Shown here: in pieces, positions 53,201-60,705 of the stretch
How positions within the stretch are numbered: the first letter of the stretch is position 1
How the letters are laid out: every line of letters begins with the position of its first letter
Assembly: GCA_041695085.1 (NCBI GenBank)
Contig: JBGFRO010000009.1
Span: forward strand, 66,925-130,924
Direction: 5' to 3'
Length of the DNA stretch: 64,000 bases
DNA from: DYFT01 sp041695085
GTDB lineage: Bacteria; Bacteroidota; Ignavibacteria; UBA10030
Notes under the pieces: model-generated
Seen by the model: the letters and a program-made list of their open reading frames with translations, nothing else
Database searches by the model: none
Told to the model about the DNA's origin: nothing
Made by a program: the position numbers and the translations under genes

Positions 53201-53674
53201 ATGCAAACGCAGCAGATGCGGGCAGCAGCTGAAGCCGCGCGACTAGCGGTGGAGCAAGAGGCCGTGCGCAAGTCGCTTGAGCAATTGAATCGCGAAGCAC
53301 AGGCCAGTGTGGAGGGAAGACGAATTTTAGGCGATTTAGACGAGATCGCCCGGGAAATGCAGGAAGTTGTTCGCAACCTCGAGCAGAACAATGTCAATCC
53401 GGAAACGATACGAAAACAAGAACGGATTCTTTCACGCCTGCTCGATGCCTCGCGATCGATGCGTGAACGTGACTTCGAGAAACGACGCCGTGCGGAGACC
53501 GGCCGTCAGATTGCACGCCAATCGCCTGCTGAGCTTGATCCATCGACGCTTGAAGGACGCAGTAGATTACGTGAAGACCTGCTGAAGGCGATGGAACAGG
53601 GATATGCGCGGGATTACCAGGAGTTGATTCGCAAGTACTTCGAAGCGTTACAGAAAGCGGAAGTGAAGCGGTAA
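50276..53674 (+). CDS. Large DUF4175 envelope protein with glutamine-rich coiled coil
   Basis: 1132 residues. Start is a GTG at 50276 (GTG 50294 possible). Three membrane segments near the N-terminus (about 44-66, 69-91 and 162-182, for example TVLFFSALLLLATLLVRNVI and GMVVTGVFLLVLSSPTGLLE). Residues 200-540 are beta-rich Ig-like domains (VKGEHVEVRIRVHSNTTAPL, ADSTGVFTTTLTNLRSTTEY). From about 540 to 1100 lies a very long coiled coil with high glutamine content (for example QQQLQYVLNEMRKATNNLLE, KMQGAMNNLEARNGFMASQE), interrupted by a Gly-rich patch GGGGGGAGG. DUF4175 proteins are found beside MoxR/DUF4159 systems. Likely an inner-membrane protein with a large periplasmic rod; function unknown. 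Confidence 0.85.
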   Translation: MLAENVVTGSTNILHEIEERLSAVRSLQMRTELKSHILTFSTATLLSLTAAGFLELIFRFNAAGRTVLFFSALLLLATLLVRNVIIPVLRSLGWLSVPDNFELAEKIGSHFPAIKDRLLNLLQLHEELRSGRSLYSPELIDASFQDLASVVRPLDFQTTVDSSSVRKSLRHFGMVVTGVFLLVLSSPTGLLEAYGRLLAFRQEFTAPTAYDFEVHPGNADVVKGEHVEVRIRVHSNTTAPLPTSGLELFYQPEGQAMAEHKQVRADSTGVFTTTLTNLRSTTEYYVKLDGVESDRYTLTVVDLPVLRSFQVRLDYPSYTQLPPRMQDEFVGDVTALAGTRVSLSGTVSKEIVEGKIIFDSTRTIPLGVRDDLFSGGFIVESDGQYHIEVRDELSLTNPNPIRYQVRVVPDEHPTVTILEPGRNLDIAGTQSLPLLIQAKDDFGITVIRLAHRLIHSRYEPPQQTYRFIPIPFAPRREGAMEVAFAWDLSPLSLVPEDVVEYYVEVFDNDAVRGPKSGRSQTYLLRLPSLEEVFAEAEQGQEQSLEQLKQSLDEAKQLKEKLESISQDFKTNKPMDWQQQKKLEEMSKKYNELQQRLAEAQQTLDEVVQKMDQQNILSQETMEKYLELQQLFEQLDSGELQQILKQMQQAMQNVNREQLQQALQSMTFSEERFRQSIERTIELLKRIQIEQKLDEVRKRAETLLQQQEELLDQTERAQGDQKQLDELAHQQRELAEQEKKLEEAMTDLESRMEQFPLEMPVDQFQQTRQQLQQQAVPQKMQQASEMMAGGQPQQAMENQEQAAQSLKEAQQGLSSLQQQMMQQQLQYVLNEMRKATNNLLELSKRQESLKHQSQSAPPNSPQLRQNAQDQLRTMQDLGNVVRGLTELAKRSFAVTPEMGKAIGEAFQKMQGAMNNLEARNGFMASQEQGAAMSSLNKAAMEMQQAMQNLMKGGGGGGAGGLMQQLQAMAGQQQSINMQTQQMRAAAEAARLAVEQEAVRKSLEQLNREAQASVEGRRILGDLDEIAREMQEVVRNLEQNNVNPETIRKQERILSRLLDASRSMRERDFEKRRRAETGRQIARQSPAELDPSTLEGRSRLREDLLKAMEQGYARDYQELIRKYFEALQKAEVKR

Positions 53675-53805
53675 ACCGGTTTCGAGCCATTTCCGGCAAA
53701 ATCATCTCCAACCGGATTGCGGAGTTCAGCATGGTCCCCAATCCACCGACGAAGTGGCGCTGAACTCCGCCCCGGCTGAAGATTGCGTATCAAACCCACT
53801 CTCCT

Positions 53806-54507
53806 TCAGAGCCCCACACCAACAATCAGATACGATTGTTCAGCTTCCGGGTTAAGAATAAAGGAAGCGGAAAGCGGAAGGGAGAATGATTCTGTCACCT
53901 TCACCTGTCGGGAAAGAGTCACTCCCACATTGACGAAGGCACCCCGGTCCGTGCCATACCATGCCGATTTCTTCAACGCAGATCCCGCAAAAAACAGAGC
54001 CCGCACTCCTTCCACGCTCACCGGATAGCCGACTTCGAGATAGGCCGAACGGTCGGGATCATTATGAACATTGACCAGTGCCTTGAATGCAATCGGAAAC
54101 GATTCCGTTCCACTGTACGTCCCGCCCACCTCAAAGGTGTGAGCTCCTTTCCCCTCTCCTTGATAATTGAAATATTCAATCCCCGCGCTCGGATAGTAGT
54201 AATCGGTGGCAATAACGCCGATCGTTCCCACCGGCGACGTCACTTCAAAGGAAGCCCACAGGTCGTGCTCGGCAAACGGAATTCCTGAGCCGGCGAAGCT
54301 GTACGCCCCCCACGTCCCTATCTTGAAATTCCCCACCGTCAGCGTCACGGAAGGCTGAAAGCTTGGTGAATTCCCATAGTCGGTCCCTCGCCACACATAT
54401 CGACTCAATATTTCCACACCGACGCTCACCTGCGCCGACATTGGCACAGGAAAGATGAGGATGAGGCTAACAAGTGAATACCGGAAGAGTTTTTCCCGAG
54501 TCCCCAT
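53806..54507 (-). CDS. Outer-membrane porin-like protein beside the ammonium transporter
   Basis: 233 residues from the ATG at 54507, with AAGGAG upstream; the frame is open 86 codons further into amt but without coding character. Signal peptide YSLVSLILIFPVPMSAQ, then VGVEILSRYVWRGTDYGNSP, SVTLTVGNFKIGTWGAYSFA and alternating strands to a C-terminal EQSYLIVGVGL. The RYVWRG start is that of TorF-type putative porins, which are often encoded beside amt/glnK genes. It may let ammonium or other solutes through the outer membrane; inference from neighbours. Expressed with amt or from its own promoter, since the gap is 115 bp. Confidence 0.8.
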   Translation of the reverse strand: MGTREKLFRYSLVSLILIFPVPMSAQVSVGVEILSRYVWRGTDYGNSPSFQPSVTLTVGNFKIGTWGAYSFAGSGIPFAEHDLWASFEVTSPVGTIGVIATDYYYPSAGIEYFNYQGEGKGAHTFEVGGTYSGTESFPIAFKALVNVHNDPDRSAYLEVGYPVSVEGVRALFFAGSALKKSAWYGTDRGAFVNVGVTLSRQVKVTESFSLPLSASFILNPEAEQSYLIVGVGL

Positions 54508-54622
54508 AACAATCTCCTTTTTTGGGTGGTAGATGAAAGTATTTGATGGGGACCATTTTTCGTCGAAGGATAGTTGGAAATCAAGTTCGCGGGCCGGCGT
54601 CAATCGGCCCACGGGGAGAAGA

Positions 54623-56005
54623 CTATCCTTCCACATCCATCGCAACTTGCGAGCCGGGCAACGAACCGGGTTTCGGTGCAGGCGGACGTTGTGATTGAAC
54701 AACTTCGTATGAATGCTCCGCGGCGATGGCGAATTCCGGGTAGGCGGACATTCCATGCTCGCCAATGTCGAGCCCCTCCATTTCCTCCTCCGGCGACACC
54801 CGAAGACCTACGATCGCCTTTAATGCAAACCAGACGCCCAACGATGCCCCAAAGGTGAAGAGTCCGACCGTCGCAACCCCGATAATCTGATTCATCAAGA
54901 GTTCCCCTCCACCCCCAAAGAAGAGTCCATCCCCCGTTGTGTTGGGAGTGAAGTGACTTTGGGCGAAGAGTCCTACTGCGAGCGTCCCAAAGACACCGTT
55001 GACGAGATGCACCGAGAGCGCGCCAACCGGATCATCGATTCGCACCCTGTCGAATCCGAGCACGGCGAGGACGACAAGCACTCCGGCAATGAGACCGATG
55101 ATGATGGCACTTCCCACACTGACGTAGGCGCAACCGGCCGTAATCGCAACCAATCCGCCGAGGCATCCATTGATCGTCATGCTCAAGTCCGGTTTGCCGA
55201 TGATCAGCCAGGCAACGATAGTGGAACTGAGAATCCCCGCTGCAGCTGCGCTGTTTGTTGTAAGGGCAATGTGGGCAAGTGCGGAGGGATCGGCCGCCAT
55301 CGTGCTACCGGGATTGAAGCCGAACCATCCAAGCCAGAGGATAAATGCACCGAGCGTTGCGAGCGGCATACTGTGACCGGGAATCGGATAAATTTTGCCA
55401 CCTTTGAACTTCCCGAGGCGCGAACCGAGCATGAGTACGCCTGCAAGCGCCGCCCAGCCACCCACGGAATGGACGGTTGTCGAACCGGCGAAATCCCAGA
55501 AGCCAAGCTGTGCGAGCCACCCACCCCCCCAAATCCAGTGCCCCGTGATTGGATACAGAAACGCTACGAGTATGAACGAGAACAAAATGAAGGTGAGATA
55601 CTTGATTCGTTCTGCGACGGCGCCAGAGACGATCGTTGCAGCCGTTCCCGCAAAGACAAGTTGAAAGAAAAACTTAGCCAGCAGCGGTACCGTCGCCCAC
55701 GAAATGGCGGCATATGCTCCCTCATACGCATCGCCCGTTGCGGGACTGTTATCAGCGCCTCCAAGACCCCATAGTCCCTCGAGTCCAATAAACCCGTTGC
55801 CGTTTCCGAACATCAATCCCCAACCGATGGCCCAGAAAGCGAGCGACGAGATGGCAAAGACGATGAAATTCTTGGAGAGGATATTCACGGTATTCTTTGC
55901 GCGACCGAAACCTGATTCAACCATCGCGAAGCCGGCATTCATAAAGAAGACGAGCATCCCCGCAATCATGACCCAGAGTGTGTCCAACACAACTTTCTGA
56001 TCCAT
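54623..56005 (-). CDS. amt: Ammonium transporter Amt
   Basis: 460 residues, 11 membrane segments. Family patterns: MLVFFMNAGFAMVESGFGRA, AKNTVNILSKNFIVFAISSL, PITGHWIWGGGWLAQLGFWD, FAGSTTVHSVGGWAALAGVL, LGWFGFNPGS, VNGVFGTLAVGLFA. The two pore histidines are expected in TVHSVGG and the later SVHLVNG. It takes up ammonium at the inner membrane. The C-terminal tail contains GLDIGEHGMSAYPEFA, which is the region contacted by P-II. The gene lies 39 bp behind the P-II gene. Confidence 0.96.
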   Translation of the reverse strand: MDQKVVLDTLWVMIAGMLVFFMNAGFAMVESGFGRAKNTVNILSKNFIVFAISSLAFWAIGWGLMFGNGNGFIGLEGLWGLGGADNSPATGDAYEGAYAAISWATVPLLAKFFFQLVFAGTAATIVSGAVAERIKYLTFILFSFILVAFLYPITGHWIWGGGWLAQLGFWDFAGSTTVHSVGGWAALAGVLMLGSRLGKFKGGKIYPIPGHSMPLATLGAFILWLGWFGFNPGSTMAADPSALAHIALTTNSAAAAGILSSTIVAWLIIGKPDLSMTINGCLGGLVAITAGCAYVSVGSAIIIGLIAGVLVVLAVLGFDRVRIDDPVGALSVHLVNGVFGTLAVGLFAQSHFTPNTTGDGLFFGGGGELLMNQIIGVATVGLFTFGASLGVWFALKAIVGLRVSPEEEMEGLDIGEHGMSAYPEFAIAAEHSYEVVQSQRPPAPKPGSLPGSQVAMDVEG

Positions 56006-56044
56006 ACGATCTTATCCTTTCTTGAATGATCTCGTAGCAGTACG

Positions 56045-56383
56045 TTACAGCGCCTCAGCCCCCACCTCTTCCGTCCTGACACGGATAACCTCCTCCACGG
56101 GCAGGACGAAGATTTTGCCATCGCCGACCTGACCTGTTCGTGCCGTTCGTACGATGACGGAGATGGCTTGGTCGAGGCGGTCATCGGGAACGACCATCTC
56201 CAATTTGATCTTTGGCAGGAAGTCAATCTTGTATTCGGACCCGCGATAGACTTCCGTATGTCCTTTTTGTCGTCCGACCCCCTTTACCTCGACGATCGTC
56301 ATCCCTCGGAATCCCTCCTCCATCAGCGCTTCGCGTACCTCGTCGAGTTTATGGGGTCGAATGACGGCTTCAATTCTCTTCAT
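56045..56383 (-). CDS. glnB: Nitrogen regulatory protein P-II
   Basis: 112 residues. IEAVIRPHKLDEVREALMEE, T-loop VYRGSEYKIDFLPK with Tyr51 in the uridylylation position, B-loop RTGQVGDGKIFVLPVEEVIR and the C-loop. It senses ATP/ADP and 2-oxoglutarate and blocks Amt by inserting its T-loop. Its place in front of amt makes it a GlnK-type copy by function, although the sequence cannot separate GlnB from GlnK. A strong promoter with a 102-bp leader lies upstream. Confidence 0.95.
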   Translation of the reverse strand: MKRIEAVIRPHKLDEVREALMEEGFRGMTIVEVKGVGRQKGHTEVYRGSEYKIDFLPKIKLEMVVPDDRLDQAISVIVRTARTGQVGDGKIFVLPVEEVIRVRTEEVGAEAL

Positions 56384-56462
56384 CGAATCGCCTCCTTTAT
56401 AGATTTATGAATTATCACTGTTTCTCCTTATTAAGTAAGGCATAATGTGTAAACCGCCTTAG

Positions 56463-56490
56463 AATATAAAGGCAATGTTGAGAATGTCAA
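56463..56490 (-). promoter_or_regulatory. Sigma70-type promoter of the glnB-amt operon
   Basis: On the minus strand TTGACA (56485-56490), 16-bp spacer, TATATT (56463-56468). It lies about 80 bp in front of the P-II start. No sigma54 promoter was seen here. Confidence 0.65.
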
Positions 56491-56572
56491 GTCCAAATTT
56501 GTTTGTTGACAAATTTTAATGTTGCAGGAAGGGGTAACGGCCAATGAATACGTACCTTCGCGGAAGGCGATG

Positions 56573-56976
56573 TCACCTCTCCTCTTCAATAACGTCGGCT
56601 GCGCAGGATTCCACTTCGTGGAGCCGCTGATAGACCTCCCGTGCTTTCTCCCACCGTTTTCCCTCGGCATACAAGCGGCCGAGATTCAGCCGGATGTGCC
56701 GGGAAGACGAACCGAGCGCAAGAGCTTGAAGATTTCTTGATTCCGATATAGAGGCGTGTTCTGTCGTAGGTTCGCAGAACTACATCCGTTCGAAATGGAC
56801 ACACTCTTCTTCACCGCAGAGGTGAACGTCAGAACCCGCAACGCGAGAATCCTCTCGCTTGCCCTACTTAAGTTGTAACGACTCTCTAAATCGGATTTGA
56901 GGAGATATACCATCTCAGCCTGACGCGTGAGTCCGAACGATTCATAACTCCGACCAAGAGCGAGAGAGGTTGTGCA
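56573..56976 (-). pseudogene. TPR-protein remnant, interrupted by repeat copy B
   Basis: On the minus strand a frame reads TSLALGRSYESFGLTRQAE then MVYLLKS, which is a TPR repeat, and runs into the dispersed repeat. On the other side of the repeat, in another frame, LQALALGSSSRHIRLNLGRL and YAEGKRWEKAREVYQRLHEV are two further TPR-like segments ending with a stop at 56573. The repeat (56736-56902) thus sits inside a former TPR gene, whose 5' part is also lost; a stop lies just before the first fragment. Probably not functional. Confidence 0.6.
56736..56902 (-). repeat. Dispersed 167-bp repeat, copy B (contiguous)
   Basis: Minus-strand match to the two pieces 6894-6945 and 7181-7297. This copy is unbroken. 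Between the two copies the bases are almost identical, including GCGGTGAAGAAGAGTGTG. It has no convincing start codon or ribosome site, so it is taken as a non-coding repeat. Confidence 0.85.
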
Positions 56977-57100
56977 GATGTTTCATGATTTCCACGAGAT
57001 TCAAGTTATTCTCCCCGCCGGATACGCGGGAGGAATTTCGCGCGGACGCGCCACTGTGGAGTCTGTATGGTATGAGATCCTGTTGTTTTCCTACTGCATC

Positions 57101-57976
57101 TCATCGTTCGTACAGCAGCTTTATCACAAGCAGATGCTCGAAAGACTCAATCAGTTCAGAGAGTGATTCATTCCCAACGATGTCGGGAACAACGGTAGGA
57201 TGGGACGCAAAAACATAGACCGGTTTGACTTCCTTTTCCGGAATCTGTGTTGGTTCGAAGAATTGATGGTGAACCGGCCCGATTATTTTGAACGGAACCT
57301 CCCCTTTTACCAACTGTTTGTCGAACTGGAGTCCCAGTCTCATCACCCCTCGTTCCTCCCAAAGCACCACGGGGATGACGTGCTCGCCTGCCGATTGATA
57401 GTACTGCAGAAATGATTGCGTTCGCGCCTTCTTTCCCTTCTCATAAAGTTCCACTTCAACGTGAAGTTGGTGTGGATGAGGAACCGTATATCGGAATTTT
57501 CCCACATGGATACCGAGCAGCGCGAGGAGGTCTGCATACTCCTTGTCTGTGAACCGAAGCGGCGGGCGTGAAGAAACGGCGCCGGATTTATCTGCCAGTC
57601 GAAACCGTATCGGGATCGCGAGTCTCACCTTCACCGGGACCCCTTGCTGTGTCCCCGGCCGGAACTTCGATTGCTTCACGGCTGCAACCGCGGCTTCATC
57701 ACAACCTGAACCAATTCCCTTTCGCACAACGGCTCGATCGACCTCACCTCTCTCATTGATGAACGCTTCAACGTACACAGTGCCTTGTATACCGGCCCGG
57801 CGCGCAATTTCCGGATAGACAACCTTTTTCTGTATCGCCATCATGCCCCCAATCGGCTCCGGCAGGTTTTCTACCGACACAAAGTACATCTCTTCATTTT
57901 GAGCGGCGAGATACGCCGGCAACGCTAATGAGATGCAAACAATCCAAACCGGAATTAAATTGAACGCGTGTTGCAT
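57101..57976 (-). CDS. Secreted protein with TonB C-terminal domain and extra C-domain
   Basis: 291 residues. Signal peptide (VWIVCISLALPAYLAAQ) and then a TonB C-terminal domain at about residues 37-125: PEPIGGMMAIQKKVVYPEIA, RRAGIQGTVYVEAFINERGE, AVVRKGIGSGCDEAAVAAVK, FRPGTQQGVPVKVRLAIPIR. The last 160 residues (PHPHQLHVEVELYEKGKKAR, HVIPVVLWEERGVMRLGLQF) are an extra domain that I do not recognise. There is no N-terminal transmembrane anchor with a Pro-rich spacer as in true TonB, so it may not transduce energy. It is the third gene of an operon after an ECF sigma factor and its anti-sigma; the gap to the anti-sigma gene is 12 bp. Confidence 0.8.
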   Translation of the reverse strand: MQHAFNLIPVWIVCISLALPAYLAAQNEEMYFVSVENLPEPIGGMMAIQKKVVYPEIARRAGIQGTVYVEAFINERGEVDRAVVRKGIGSGCDEAAVAAVKQSKFRPGTQQGVPVKVRLAIPIRFRLADKSGAVSSRPPLRFTDKEYADLLALLGIHVGKFRYTVPHPHQLHVEVELYEKGKKARTQSFLQYYQSAGEHVIPVVLWEERGVMRLGLQFDKQLVKGEVPFKIIGPVHHQFFEPTQIPEKEVKPVYVFASHPTVVPDIVGNESLSELIESFEHLLVIKLLYER

Positions 57977-57988
57977 ACTACCTCCTTT

Positions 57989-58432
57989 TTATTGTCGGAC
58001 ACCGGATGTTGTTTCCAATCGATACCCCTGCACCTCCACCGTCGGCAGAGAGATCAGGATCACCTCTTTCGGCGGAGGAGTCTCCACGGAGGCCCTCGTG
58101 AGAAGTGCCGAGGTGAGCGCAAGCAGAATAGCGATGACGGCGGCAATGGGTAAAGAGAGACTCACGCGCCGCGACCTCCATCCTGCTCGCGGGACAGGCG
58201 CCGTCGACGGTACGCTTACAGGACGTTGAGTCTCGGCGTCTTGCATCGCCAAGAGGGAAGATTGCCTCTCTTTATCGTTCATCAGCTCTGCTCTTAACCA
58301 TAAGAGCTCGCTCATGAAACTCCGGCAGCGGCTACACGCAGCGAGATGCGCAAACATCAATCCGGCGCCCCTCTCATTCAATTCGTTGTCAATGTATCGA
58401 CTGATTCGTTCTTCTTGTTCGAGGCACGTCAT
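57989..58432 (-). CDS. Zinc-finger anti-sigma factor, membrane bound
   Basis: 147 residues. ZAS zinc motif: Cys3, His29, Cys33 and Cys36 (LMFAHLAACSRCRSFM), which binds the sigma factor in the cytoplasm. One membrane segment at about 92-112 (LSLPIAAVIAILLALTSALL), leaving a short periplasmic tail of 35 residues. The start overlaps the sigma stop by four bases (ATGA). It should hold the sigma factor inactive until an envelope signal arrives. Confidence 0.9.
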   Translation of the reverse strand: MTCLEQEERISRYIDNELNERGAGLMFAHLAACSRCRSFMSELLWLRAELMNDKERQSSLLAMQDAETQRPVSVPSTAPVPRAGWRSRRVSLSLPIAAVIAILLALTSALLTRASVETPPPKEVILISLPTVEVQGYRLETTSGVRQ

Positions 58433-59034
58433 GACGTACTCCTTTCACGAAAAAGAGGTCGCAGTTGTTCCAGCAGGGCTTTGCGCGCGTGGAAAAGGCG
58501 TGACTTCACCGCGCTCTCCGTACTTTGCGTCACCGCTGCAATTTCCATGTATGAAAGCTGTTCATATTCCCGGAGCAGTATAACTTCGCGAAACGCTGGC
58601 TTGAGATTCTCGATGGCGCGCCGGATGATCTCGCTTCGCTCGACGTTCATCACATCCTCCAGGGGCGTTTGGTTTTCCACAAGAACATCCGTGTGGTGTT
58701 CGAGTGGCTCGAGACCATTGCGCCGTTTGGCCCTGAGGATGGTAAAGACCTCGTTACGAACGATCATCAGAAGCCATGAACGAAGTGCCGTTGGATGATC
58801 GAGCGTGTTGAGAGAGACAAGGCCTTTTAGTAATGCATTCTGAGCGGCGTCCTTCGCAAGATCCGGATCAACAAGCAGGCGAAGCGCGTACAGATAGATA
58901 CTTCGCCAATGGAGAGTGTACAAAGCTCCTTGCGCGCGTTGATCGCCCGCCTGCGCACGCGTGAGAAGATCGAGCTCGAATGGAGTTACCACGTGATCAG
59001 TTTGTTGGTGGTGAGCACTTAGATCAGCCGACAC
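58429..59034 (-). CDS. ECF-type RNA polymerase sigma factor
   Basis: 201 residues with a GTG start. Region 2: YTLHWRSIYLYALRLLVDPD, AKDAAQNALLKGLVSLNTLD, LRSWLLMIVRNEVFTILRAK; region 4: AIENLKPAFREVILLREYEQ, LSYMEIAAVTQSTESAVKSR and LFHARKALLEQL. RpoE-like. It is coupled to a zinc-finger anti-sigma gene and a TonB-C-domain gene. The upstream sequence contains a GCAAC-N16-GCATCT arrangement that could be an autoregulated ECF promoter. Confidence 0.93.
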   Translation of the reverse strand: MSADLSAHHQQTDHVVTPFELDLLTRAQAGDQRAQGALYTLHWRSIYLYALRLLVDPDLAKDAAQNALLKGLVSLNTLDHPTALRSWLLMIVRNEVFTILRAKRRNGLEPLEHHTDVLVENQTPLEDVMNVERSEIIRRAIENLKPAFREVILLREYEQLSYMEIAAVTQSTESAVKSRLFHARKALLEQLRPLFRERSTS

Positions 59035-59063
59035 CCTGTCCCCGGAGTTATAGACTACTTGAA

Positions 59064-59090
59064 AGATGCTAAATCGAGGCGAAAAGTTGC
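59064..59090 (-). promoter_or_regulatory. Possible ECF promoter of the sigma operon
   Basis: Minus strand GCAAC (59086-59090), 16 bp, GCATCT (59064-59069). The AAC-type -35 is typical for ECF sigma targets, and the position 30 bp in front of the gene suits autoregulation. Single-site match only. Confidence 0.4.
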
Positions 59091-59201
59091 AGAGGAAACT
59101 TTGTGTGCATTAGCTCACGCGCGACCCAGCTAACCCTTTGAAACGATTGATTTTAGCTCTCTCCTTTGTTAGATTGGCTCGCACACAGCGACGAACCGGT
59201 G

Positions 59202-60635
59202 ATGACGTTATTCAAACTTTTGCTCCTGCTTCTCTTGTTTTGTTCTCTCCGCTTGCGTGCCCAGGTCGCGCTCGAGCAGGCTTTTCCCAACCTCACATTT
59301 GCAAATCCCGTCGATTTTCAATCTCCACGAGATGGTTCACCGCGCGTCTTCGTTGTGGAACAGGCGGGAATCATCCGCGTCTTCACGAACTTGCCGAGCG
59401 CCTCCTCCAGTTCGGTTTTTCTCGATATCCGCGATCGTGTCACCAGCGGAGGGGAGCTTGGATTGCTGGGTCTGGCGTTTCATCCGCGCTATGCGTCCAA
59501 CGGTTATTTCTATCTCAACTACACCGCTTCTCATCCTCTCCGGACGGTCATCGCCCGCTACACCGTCTCTCCTATTAATCCTTCTTCCGCGGACAAGAAT
59601 TCCGAGGTTGTCCTGCTTACATACAATCAGCCCTATTCGAATCACAATGGTGGACAGATCTCTTTTGGTCCCGATGGTTATCTCTACATCGCCTCGGGTG
59701 ATGGCGGCTCGGCGGGCGACCCTCAAAACAACGCTCAAAATCTCACAAACCTCCTCGGCAAAATTCTTCGCATCAACGTCAACAATTCCTCGGGCGGACG
59801 CGCATATGGGATCCCTCCCGACAATCCGTTCGCGGGAAACACGACCGGAGCTCGTGAGGAAATCTACGCGTACGGCCTCCGCAATCCGTGGCGGTTCAGC
59901 TTCGACGCATCCACAGGACGGCTCTGGACCGGTGACGTTGGTCAGAACCGACTCGAAGAGATCAACATCGTCGAAAAAGGAAAGAATTATGGCTGGAGAA
60001 TTATGGAAGGGACGCTTTGTTACAATCCCTCATCGGGCTGCAACACAACCGGATTGGAATTGCCCGTTTGGCAATACGGAAGAAGCGAAGGTTATTCCGT
60101 GACAGGAGGATTTGTGTATCGAGGTACGCGTAACCCGGAACTCACCGGTCTCTACGTTTATGGAGATTACGGGACAGGCCGCATCTGGTCGTTGCGATAC
60201 GACGGGATGAATCCTCCCGTTAATGTTCAGATTGCACAACTGGGAACAAATCGTCTCAGCTCGTTCGGTGTGGATCAGAATAATGAGCTGTACCTCTGCT
60301 CATTCGACGGAAAGATCTATCGATTTCAACCGAGCACAGCGACATCCATTCAGGCGCAGCCCGACGTCTCCACTGACGTTACCCTCTTTCCCAATTACCC
60401 TCAACCGTTCAATCCACACACGACCATTCGATTGAAGATTGCGCACCCTATGAATGTGCGGTTGAGTGTTCATTCTGTACTCGGAGAAGAGCTTCGTCTT
60501 CTCTTCAATGACGTTCTTTCTGCCGGCATTCATTCTTTTTTGTTCGATGCATCGCGCTTTGCAAGTGGTGTCTATTTTTGTCGTTTGCAGGCGGGAGAAA
60601 AGCAGCTGACACAACGGCTGTTGTTGCTGCGATAG
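59202..60635 (+). CDS. Secreted PQQ-type sugar dehydrogenase (GSDH family) with T9SS sorting domain
   Basis: 477 residues from the ATG at 59202. Signal peptide MTLFKLLLLLLLFCSLRLRA, then a six-bladed propeller of the glucose/sorbosone dehydrogenase family: RVFVVEQAGIIRVFTNLPSA, LGLLGLAFHPRYASNGYFYL, HNGGQISFGPDGYLYIASGD, GLRNPWRFSFDASTGRLWTG, DVGQNRLEEINIVEKGKNYG. The last 80 residues (LFPNYPQPFNPHTTIRLKIA, LLFNDVLSAGIHSFLFDASR, GVYFCRLQAGEKQLTQRLLL) are a type A C-terminal sorting domain, so the protein leaves the cell by type IX secretion. It probably oxidises a sugar or aldehyde outside the cell, using PQQ or acting as a propeller without it. Confidence 0.93.
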   Translation: MTLFKLLLLLLLFCSLRLRAQVALEQAFPNLTFANPVDFQSPRDGSPRVFVVEQAGIIRVFTNLPSASSSSVFLDIRDRVTSGGELGLLGLAFHPRYASNGYFYLNYTASHPLRTVIARYTVSPINPSSADKNSEVVLLTYNQPYSNHNGGQISFGPDGYLYIASGDGGSAGDPQNNAQNLTNLLGKILRINVNNSSGGRAYGIPPDNPFAGNTTGAREEIYAYGLRNPWRFSFDASTGRLWTGDVGQNRLEEINIVEKGKNYGWRIMEGTLCYNPSSGCNTTGLELPVWQYGRSEGYSVTGGFVYRGTRNPELTGLYVYGDYGTGRIWSLRYDGMNPPVNVQIAQLGTNRLSSFGVDQNNELYLCSFDGKIYRFQPSTATSIQAQPDVSTDVTLFPNYPQPFNPHTTIRLKIAHPMNVRLSVHSVLGEELRLLFNDVLSAGIHSFLFDASRFASGVYFCRLQAGEKQLTQRLLLLR

Positions 60636-60705
60636 TTCGTTTGGAAGTCTTCTTCATGGAACAGTAATCCGGCACATTTCTCACCCTTTTAGAAAGGAGT
60701 ATGAA

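Noticed and set aside
54953..55774. A 273-codon open frame antisense to amt
   Set aside because: Very charged, repetitive composition of a shadow frame; amt is fully conserved on the other strand.
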